Virus record (IMG/VR): IMGVR_UViG_3300047548_000930 | Coordinates: 1 to 64,000 of that record | Direction: 5' to 3' (one strand) | Origin: a virus | Length of the DNA stretch: 64,000 nucleotides | Part shown: positions 59,156-64,000 of the stretch, piece after piece | How positions within the stretch are numbered: position 1 is the stretch's first letter | How the letters are laid out: every line of letters begins with the position of its first letter | The notes under the pieces: generated by a model | Databases searched by the model: none | What the model was told of the DNA's origin: nothing | What the model saw: the letters and a program-made list of their open reading frames with translations, nothing else | Made by a program: the position numbers and the translations under genes

Positions 59156-60088
59156 TTACTTTAGTTCGCCAAAGGTCTTCTTAATAGCAGGCTTTGCCTT
59201 TGCTACAGCAGTAATAAAGTCCTCAAGTGCCTTCTGATTACCGTTAAAATATTCAGTGTTTACATAAATGCCAGCCTGCCAAGCAACAGTATCTGATCCA
59301 CTAAACCAACCCGACTGTAGGTTCTGTGGATAAGTGCCACTTGGAATAGTCTGCCACTTATACAGTGCCTTGCCATCAATGTTGGTAGCATCGTTAAAGT
59401 CCATGTCATTGGCACCAACTAGGTTAATACCGTCACCAAAGTCAGTGTCTACTTGTACAACTGTGGCATTACCAACAGCAGCAGGAACAAGCATACAAGT
59501 AGTGGTGTTAGAAGCGACGCTAGCCATAGCGATAGCACCTTCCTCGTTAGTAACTTGGACTTCTGCATAACCCTTGTCCTCTGCAATAAAATTCTGCCAA
59601 ATTAGCCAAGCACCAGAACCACTGGCACCAAGAGCAACACTCTTGCTATTATCCCCAGCAAGGTCGCTTAGGTCATCGACACCCGACTCCTTGCTGCAAA
59701 GTACATGCAGAAATTCGCGTGGACCTTGTCCAATAATACGAAGCTTAGTGGCTGCGGCTGGGTTCTTACGCTTTAGTAGAACTGCACCATCTGGCTGTCC
59801 AATAAAAGCATGGCATGCCTCCCCATTTGCCACAGCTTCAGGTGTAGCGGGTGTTAGAACAGTTCGTTCAATGTTGTCCCATGTACCCTTGCTGGTAACA
59901 ACATTAATTTCGGCATTGCGACTATCTCGCATAAAACTGGCAATGTACTGCCCAGTTTCATGGTAAGGACGACCTTCGCTGCCTGTGCAAAGGTTAATCT
60001 TCATCTTCTCAACAGCGTTGGCAGTACCCGCAAATAGAGCAAGACCAACAGCGGCACTAAACATAAAAGTAGACTTAAGCATTAACAT
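59156..60088 (-). CDS. TAXI-family solute-binding protein with signal peptide
   Basis: From ATG 60088 (AAGGA just upstream) it begins MLMLKSTFMFSAAVGLALF, ending in the AxA site TANA, a signal peptide. The mature part shows the TAXI (TRAP-associated) pattern: LCTGSEGRPYHETGQYIA, TSKGTWDNIERT, HVLCSKESGVDDLSDLAG, VALGASGSGAWLIWQNF. It would bind a small anion or amino-acid-like ligand in the periplasm and could feed a host TRAP transporter. 310 residues. Codon use is GC-richer than the phage average, which suggests transfer from a host. Confidence 0.82.
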   Translation of the reverse strand: MLMLKSTFMFSAAVGLALFAGTANAVEKMKINLCTGSEGRPYHETGQYIASFMRDSRNAEINVVTSKGTWDNIERTVLTPATPEAVANGEACHAFIGQPDGAVLLKRKNPAAATKLRIIGQGPREFLHVLCSKESGVDDLSDLAGDNSKSVALGASGSGAWLIWQNFIAEDKGYAEVQVTNEEGAIAMASVASNTTTCMLVPAAVGNATVVQVDTDFGDGINLVGANDMDFNDATNIDGKALYKWQTIPSGTYPQNLQSGWFSGSDTVAWQAGIYVNTEYFNGNQKALEDFITAVAKAKPAIKKTFGELK

Positions 60089-60485
60089 TTTCCTTCTTTT
60101 CATCGACATGCTTGCAGGACCGCCGGAATTGGAAGCCTGGGCATGTACAATCATAACGACCGTGATCCAGCGTCACAGTATATGTTTTTCCTTTGGACCC
60201 CTGGACAGTCCAAATTTTTGTTGTTGGCTCAGTGTTACTTGGTTGAGTAAAAACTGCGTCATCAACAGATACAATACGCTCTATATCAATTACACGCAAG
60301 TCAAAGTTTGGCTCATTTGTTGTTAAACCAATTTGACCAGGCTTAATAGCACGATGATCGCTAACCACTCTACCTGTGTAGGTGTTAAATTCTGGAATGT
60401 GTACATAACTCGCATATGCCTTCCTCATTGGCCAAACTGGATTCTTAACGGTAATAGTAATTGTGTCACCTGCATTAAGCTGCAT
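60075..60485 (-). CDS. SWIM-type zinc-finger protein, 136 aa
   Basis: The C-terminal YDCTCPGFQFRRSCKHV is a SWIM zinc finger (C-x-C-x-n-C-x-H). The N-terminal half is beta-like (DTITITVKNPVW, YTGRVVSDHRAIKPG). Start ATG 60485 with AAGGAG 8 bases upstream. SWIM fingers bind DNA or protein. It overlaps the TAXI gene by 14 bases. Confidence 0.72.
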   Translation of the reverse strand: MQLNAGDTITITVKNPVWPMRKAYASYVHIPEFNTYTGRVVSDHRAIKPGQIGLTTNEPNFDLRVIDIERIVSVDDAVFTQPSNTEPTTKIWTVQGSKGKTYTVTLDHGRYDCTCPGFQFRRSCKHVDEKKENVNA

Positions 60486-60768
60486 CGCGGTCACTCCTTA
60501 ACCAAGCGTCAACTGTTTCTTTATCTCCCCATGCACCTCTTGGCATACGGTTGGCTAACCAATTAGCATAGTCGTAGAGCTTTTCCCTATTCCAACTATC
60601 TGCCCTGCAAGCGGCACCTACAAAGTCATTGCATAGCATATGGTAAACAAATCCGCCTGGTTCAATCTTGTGATAATAGTAATTAGAAATAGACTGTACT
60701 ACATCATCATAGAGTATGTAACCACTAAAGTCTAACTGAAAAAGTGCCGTATAAACATTGTCAGTCAT
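60475..60768 (-). CDS. conserved hypothetical protein, 97 aa
   Basis: Tyr- and Trp-rich soluble protein (ISNYYYHKIEPGGFVYHMLCNDFVGAACRAD, then YDYANWLANRMPRGAWGDKE). Similar text is familiar from marine T4-like phages without a function. Overlaps both neighbours. Confidence 0.65.
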   Translation of the reverse strand: MTDNVYTALFQLDFSGYILYDDVVQSISNYYYHKIEPGGFVYHMLCNDFVGAACRADSWNREKLYDYANWLANRMPRGAWGDKETVDAWLRSDRDAA

Positions 60769-60952
60769 TTTGACACCACCTTAAAGCAAATATTGTTGCA
60801 TCATTCTCATGTGCAAAATATACTTTAACACGAAGTACGCCTTCGTCAATCTGCCAATCGGAAAAATCTAAAATATTAGTTTTATAGTTTGGGCAATTTT
60901 CTATTGCCCATTCTATCGCCTCATGGGAGTATGGTACTGTTACTACTGCCAT
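60761..60952 (-). CDS. small protein of the ENDATIFALRW family, 63 aa
   Basis: Ends VKVYFAHENDATIFALRWCQND. N-terminal part SHEAIEWAIENCPNY is helical. One of three consecutive genes (60761, 60943, 61170) with this ending, each overlapping the next, which suggests tandem duplication. Confidence 0.65.
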   Translation of the reverse strand: MAVVTVPYSHEAIEWAIENCPNYKTNILDFSDWQIDEGVLRVKVYFAHENDATIFALRWCQND

Positions 60953-61170
60953 TTGAGTGCGAACATTACCCTGGCATCATCTTCCATGACATACCAAACG
61001 TCCTTCTCGCCGTACAAACTACCAACAAACGAAATAGTTGCGCCGCTTTTACGAGACCATTCATGTATCTCATTTTTATGAACGTGGGAAGCCGTTACCA
61101 ACTTCCCACGATACAATTCTTGGATGTAGTTTGGTAGGTCATTTATGGATGGCACATGATACGACAACAT
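60943..61170 (-). CDS. small protein of the EDDARVMFALKW family, 75 aa
   Basis: Ends DVWYVMEDDARVMFALKWQ. The start at 61170 is in a TAATG junction. Second of the tandem trio; contains one central basic stretch (HEWSRKSGATISF). Function unknown. Confidence 0.65.
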   Translation of the reverse strand: MLSYHVPSINDLPNYIQELYRGKLVTASHVHKNEIHEWSRKSGATISFVGSLYGEKDVWYVMEDDARVMFALKWQ

Positions 61171-61424
61171 TATGCCCACCTTAATAAAAAAAGAACTCCA
61201 GCAGAACTTAAGTCTGCAAATTTGATTTGTCCGTTCACTTTAATAAATGTTATATTGTGAAATTTTCCAAAATCTTCAAGAAGTTTCTGAGCAGTAGCGG
61301 TAGGTGGAAGACGACCAATTTGATAAGGATAGATAAACTCATTAAATGATTTTTCAAACCAAGGAGCAAAATTTTTGCCATCTTCTAACAAAAGTTTTTT
61401 AATGATAGGTTTAGCGGGGGACAT
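61170..61424 (-). CDS. small protein of the FxLRW family, 84 aa
   Basis: Ends IKFADLSSAGVLFLLRWA, a weaker match with Ser in place of the acidic pair. N-terminal KPIIKKLLLEDGKNF and WFEKSFNEFIYPYQ are helical. First gene behind the TTGACA promoter. Confidence 0.6.
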   Translation of the reverse strand: MSPAKPIIKKLLLEDGKNFAPWFEKSFNEFIYPYQIGRLPPTATAQKLLEDFGKFHNITFIKVNGQIKFADLSSAGVLFLLRWA

Positions 61425-61460
61425 TAGAAGCAGACGTTCCTTAATATTGTTTATATTGTT

Positions 61461-61488
61461 AGAATAACATAAAATATTATTTTGTCAA
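61461..61488 (-). promoter_or_regulatory. sigma70-type promoter
   Basis: TTGACA (61483-61488), 16-base spacer, TATTCT (61461-61466) on the minus strand, 36 bases before the ATG at 61424. It should drive the run down to the TAXI gene and its terminator. Confidence 0.7.
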
Positions 61489-61492
61489 GCGG

Positions 61493-61562
61493 AATAAATA
61501 AAAATACCGATCGCGATCCTGGCAGATCCATCGGTTCTAATGGTAAGTTTTTAGAAAGGACC
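61493..61562 (+). promoter_or_regulatory. late promoter and structured leader of the GIY-YIG gene
   Basis: AATAAATA (61493-61500, plus) is followed by a stem CCGAT/ATCGG (61507-61511 with 61530-61534) and a second stem TTCTAA/TTAGAA (61535-61540 with 61551-61556) that touches the ribosome binding site AAGGA (61556-61560). Similar in idea to the leaders of the other homing endonucleases. Confidence 0.5.
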
Positions 61563-61568
61563 ATCAGC

Positions 61569-62246
61569 ATGACTATTTATTTGTATGTAAAAACCCACAA
61601 TGCTACTGGACTAAAATATCTTGGAAAAACTTCCAAGGATCCATATTCCTATCTTGGATCTGGTAAGTATTGGCTTAGACATTTACAGAAATATGGCACG
61701 GACATTTCTACTGAAATTTTATTAGAAACTAATGACCCAAATGAATTAAAAGAATATGGATTATATTACTCAACATTGTTTAATGTAGTTGCTTCAACTG
61801 ATTGGGCAAATCTAAAACCAGAATCTGGTGACGGAGGAATGGTAACTCCTGAAATAATACAAAAAATTCTTGAAACCAAAAAAGCAAACGGATATGTGAT
61901 AACAAATGAAACAAAGACTAAAATTTCTAATAGTCTAAAAGGAAATAAACGAACCAACGAAAGCATCCAAAAAACTGCCAATAAGCTAAAAGGATGCAAG
62001 CGATCAAACGATTTCAAAGCAAATTTATCAAACAAAAGAAAAGGTAAATTAAATCCTTATTACGGCAAAAAACATTCCGATGAAGTGCGTAGAAAGATTT
62101 CCGAGTCACACAAAGGTAAAAAATATGACCAACCCAAATATGCTTGTGAGCATTGTGGATTGGTCACTATTCGTTCAAATTTAGTTCGCTGGCATGGCGA
62201 TAATTGTAAATCTAAAAATCGCCTGGAGCCACCTGGCACACTTTAA
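61569..62246 (+). CDS. GIY-YIG homing endonuclease
   Basis: 225 residues from ATG 61569. The GIY-YIG core is variant: IYLYVKTHNATGLKYLGKTSKDPYSYLGSGKYW has LY in place of GIY and YLG in place of YIG. It is followed by NUMOD3-like repeats (TKISNSLKGNKRTNE, VRRKISESHKGKKY) and a C-terminal Cys/His zinc motif (CEHCG...H-x3-C). Its 3' end overlaps the opposite HAD gene by 35 bases. Confidence 0.82.
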   Translation: MTIYLYVKTHNATGLKYLGKTSKDPYSYLGSGKYWLRHLQKYGTDISTEILLETNDPNELKEYGLYYSTLFNVVASTDWANLKPESGDGGMVTPEIIQKILETKKANGYVITNETKTKISNSLKGNKRTNESIQKTANKLKGCKRSNDFKANLSNKRKGKLNPYYGKKHSDEVRRKISESHKGKKYDQPKYACEHCGLVTIRSNLVRWHGDNCKSKNRLEPPGTL

Positions 62247-62652
62247 TGCCTTCAGCTCTAATGGCATCTACTACTTGCTGCCTATCGTCGAACCAAAGAT
62301 AGGGGGTTCCAAACTCCTGTCGGATCTGAGCCAGCAGTTCAACCTTAACGATGTTGTCTGCACGGAAATCCTTGTGCGCCCTCATGTACAGAGCGTTAAA
62401 CTCTACACCAAAGTCCTTCATCTGCTTCTCGGTCACTTCACGCGACTCCTCACCGCGCCCGGAACACAGGATTACCTTGTTGCCCTGACCAGCAAACGTC
62501 TGCGCGAGGAAAACGATTTCCTCATGCGGCGTGTCCTGCGGGATTGCAGCATTAAACGCCTTAAAGTTCTTCGGCTTGCTTGCCACGAACGCCCTGCGGT
62601 GCTCGATGTTACAAATGGTTCCATCCAGATCAAATACAATGATCTTGTTCAT
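62212..62652 (-). CDS. HAD phosphatase, Pnkp 3'-phosphatase-type
   Basis: 146 residues. IIVFDLDGTICNIEHRRAF is HAD motif I (D-x-D); VILCSGRGEESREVTEKQM is motif II with the Arg seen in T4 Pnkp; KVELLAQIRQEFG and YLWFDDRQQVVDAIRAEGI give Lys and motif IV. It corresponds to the C-terminal half of T4 polynucleotide kinase, here a separate gene; the kinase half is at 50899. It would remove 3'-phosphates before ligation. GC-rich codons. Sigma70-type promoter upstream. Confidence 0.85.
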   Translation of the reverse strand: MNKIIVFDLDGTICNIEHRRAFVASKPKNFKAFNAAIPQDTPHEEIVFLAQTFAGQGNKVILCSGRGEESREVTEKQMKDFGVEFNALYMRAHKDFRADNIVKVELLAQIRQEFGTPYLWFDDRQQVVDAIRAEGIKVCQVAPGDF

Positions 62653-62684
62653 TTAAATATTCCCCAGTTGTTAAGTTATAATGT

Positions 62685-62712
62685 ATAATAACACAGTTTG
62701 AAACCATGTCAA
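62685..62712 (-). promoter_or_regulatory. sigma70-type promoter of the phosphatase gene
   Basis: TTGACA (62707-62712), 16-base spacer, TATTAT (62685-62690) on the minus strand, 32 bases before the ATG at 62652. Confidence 0.7.
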
Positions 62713-62715
62713 CCG

Positions 62716-62755
62716 CTAAATAATAATGTAGTTCGCGGGTTGCCGCCCCAACTAC
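62716..62755 (+). promoter_or_regulatory. late promoter and hairpin leader of the second GIY-YIG gene
   Basis: CTAAATAA (62716-62723, plus) followed by a hairpin: GTAGTT/AACTAC outer stem (62728-62733 with 62750-62755) around GCGG/CCGC. GAAGGAG is 8 bases before the ATG at 62783. Confidence 0.55.
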
Positions 62756-62782
62756 TCTATACGCTTTGAAGGAGCATACAGC

Positions 62783-63385
62783 ATGTCTAAATATCCAGAA
62801 GGATATTATATCTACGCATATTTACGCAAGTCTGATCTAACCCCATATTACATTGGTAAGGGCAAAGAAGGCAGGGCTTGGCAACAACATTATCCAACAG
62901 TTAAACCTAATGATAAATCTAAAATAATTATTTTAGAGTCAAATTTAACTGAGGTCGGTGCAATGGCATTAGAACGTAGATTAATTAAATGGTATGGAAG
63001 AAAAGATATAGGAACAGGCATATTGTTAAATCAAACAGATGGCGGAGACGGTGCTACCGGTAGATTTGGCGAACTTAACAATATGTATGGAAAAACACAC
63101 TCTCAAGAAATTAAAAAAGCCCATTCAAAAAGGATGAAAGGTCGTTTTGTTGGAGAACAAAATTCAATGTTTGGCGCTAAACGCCCTGAAGTTTCTGCTC
63201 GTAATAAATTACCAAAGAGATGGGTTACAAACGGATTAGTTGACAAGTTGGTATTAGTAGAACAAGCACAGATTTATTTAGAGCAGGGTTATTGGATTGG
63301 TCGTTCAAACCAATCCAATAAAGAGGCTGCATCTAAAACATTGAGTAAACTCCGCAAAGGTAAGGCACCCTGGAATAAGAAGTGA
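62783..63385 (+). CDS. GIY-YIG homing endonuclease (Seg-like)
   Basis: 200 residues. [23 protein letters not shown] has the IY...YIG core with Arg, then [11 protein letters not shown] with the catalytic Glu region and [15 protein letters not shown]3-type text follows ([23 protein letters not shown]), then [13 protein letters not shown]-type modules. Lies on the plus strand inside minus-strand genes. Confidence 0.88.
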   Translation: MSKYPEGYYIYAYLRKSDLTPYYIGKGKEGRAWQQHYPTVKPNDKSKIIILESNLTEVGAMALERRLIKWYGRKDIGTGILLNQTDGGDGATGRFGELNNMYGKTHSQEIKKAHSKRMKGRFVGEQNSMFGAKRPEVSARNKLPKRWVTNGLVDKLVLVEQAQIYLEQGYWIGRSNQSNKEAASKTLSKLRKGKAPWNKK

Positions 63386-63391
63386 AGGTGC

Positions 63392-63631
63392 TCATACCCA
63401 CTCCAGTTCCTCGGGGTTATCTTTAAAATACGGACTAATACCAAATCCGTAATCGTACCTATTCGCGTATGCTGTAGGAAAACCTTCTAAAAATCCAGCA
63501 ATCATAAACAGCACGGGAGCAAACACCCAACTTATGGGATTCCAAAAACGCCACACAAACCCGTAGCCGTCACCATCCTTATACACTCGAATTACATACA
63601 AGTAAGCAAAAATTTTACCAAGTGTATTCAT
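63392..63631 (-). CDS. small membrane protein, 79 aa
   Basis: From ATG 63631 it begins MNTLGKIFAYLYVIRVY; a second hydrophobic stretch ISWVFAPVLFMIAGFLEG forms a membrane helix. Tyr/Gly-rich tail. An earlier start at 63673 would overlap the upstream gene. Function unknown. Confidence 0.6.
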   Translation of the reverse strand: MNTLGKIFAYLYVIRVYKDGDGYGFVWRFWNPISWVFAPVLFMIAGFLEGFPTAYANRYDYGFGISPYFKDNPEELEWV

Positions 63632-63641
63632 TTTTTTTACC

Positions 63642-63893
63642 TCACGGGTTAAACTTTTTAAAGTCCTTAACACGCTGGGACCTTACGTTCTTGTCCCTTA
63701 CTTCCCGCGCCCAACTGTCAGGTGTGTATCCAAGTTCATAAGCATGTTTGGGTGCAAGCGCAAACTCATCAAACCTATCCATTTCAAGCAGCTTAAAACG
63801 CCGCTGGGCTTCTTGGCACCAATCAACAAAATTAACGCTCTTATTGGTATACACAAGATTCTTCTGTGTAAGTGTTACCGTATCCTTAACCAT
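63642..63893 (-). CDS. small hypothetical protein, 83 aa
   Basis: Soluble, helical (FVDWCQEAQRRFKLLEMDRFDEFAL). No family recognised. The ATG is two bases after the stop of the upstream gene. Confidence 0.6.
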   Translation of the reverse strand: MVKDTVTLTQKNLVYTNKSVNFVDWCQEAQRRFKLLEMDRFDEFALAPKHAYELGYTPDSWAREVRDKNVRSQRVKDFKKFNP

Positions 63894-63895
63894 TA

Positions 63896-64000
63896 TTAAA
63901 TCTCCTTTACGTAGTTGAGTTGCGTAACAGCAACGTTAGTATCACGGTCAGCATAGTGGGCCTTAACCTTACCCTTAATCGTCACGCGGTCACCCACGGT
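63896..64000 (-). CDS. 3' end of a small phage protein entering the window
   Basis: 34 C-terminal residues are visible, starting TVGDRVTIKGKVKAHYADRD and ending NYVKEI. Similar VGDRVTIKGTVK text occurs in small conserved phage proteins with a possible OB-like barrel. The 5' part lies beyond 64000. Confidence 0.6.
   Translation of the reverse strand, partial: TVGDRVTIKGKVKAHYADRDTNVAVTQLNYVKEI

Noticed and set aside
1-64000. tRNA genes, CRISPR arrays, integrase, attachment sites
   Set aside because: I looked for cloverleaf-like segments, regularly spaced repeats and recombinases and saw none; a tRNAscan and repeat search would decide.

Overview
The window is part of the genome of a T4-like tailed phage (myovirus), most likely marine. 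It carries a gp45-type sliding clamp next to a gp43-type family B DNA polymerase, a DsbA-like DNA-binding protein, PhoH, T4 Rnl1-type RNA ligase, T4-type late promoter octamers (TATAAATA, AATAAATA, CTAAATAC) and very tight packing with ATGA/TAATG overlaps. Nearly all genes are on the minus strand; plus-strand exceptions are two fibre-like genes, a HAD phosphatase, phoH, an amidinotransferase and two GIY-YIG endonucleases. The sequence is AT-rich, with GC-richer islands around 54.4-56.4, 59.2-60.1 and 62.2-62.7 kb. The host cannot be fixed; a TRAP-type (TAXI) solute-binding protein fits a Gram-negative marine bacterium. I recognise no tRNA, rRNA, CRISPR array or integrase.

Layout. 0-6.2 kb: small conserved genes interleaved with 7-deazaguanine genes (queE, queD, folE). 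6.2-12.1 kb: epimerase, glycosyltransferase, L,D-transpeptidase, a second T-fold (QueD-like) protein, alcohol dehydrogenase-like and Gfo/Idh/MocA-like oxidoreductases. 12.1-18.5 kb: dpdA, sliding clamp, methyltransferase-like, DNA polymerase. 18.6-21.5 kb: an operon of 2OG-Fe(II) oxygenase, amidinotransferase, aminotransferase-like and beta-sandwich proteins. 21.5-28.3 kb: DsbA-like and virion/fibre proteins. 28.3-42 kb: genes whose products share a short N-terminal leader ending in L-x-E, like the capsid-targeting leader of T4 internal head proteins; they include a GH19 lysozyme and a 2073-residue multi-enzyme protein. 42-50.7 kb: glycosyltransferase, ClpA, DnaJ-like, holin-like, phoH. 50.7-64 kb: an early-type region with host-like TTGACA promoters, RNA repair (kinase, phosphatase, ligase), ribosome rescue (RF-1-domain protein, Pth2-like), many very small proteins and three homing endonucleases.

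How the parts may work together. FolE, QueD and QueE give a 7-deazaguanine precursor and DpdA would insert a derivative into DNA. DpdA carries near its C-terminus the same FNAMF peptide that ends the phage DNA polymerase, which suggests clamp-coupled base modification. The leader-tagged proteins form a candidate set of enzymes packed in the head and injected with the genome. Four homing endonuclease genes, and perhaps dnaJ, have a late promoter associated with a hairpin near their translation start, an arrangement known from T4 homing endonucleases. Statements on function are family-level readings of the sequence; no database search was run.
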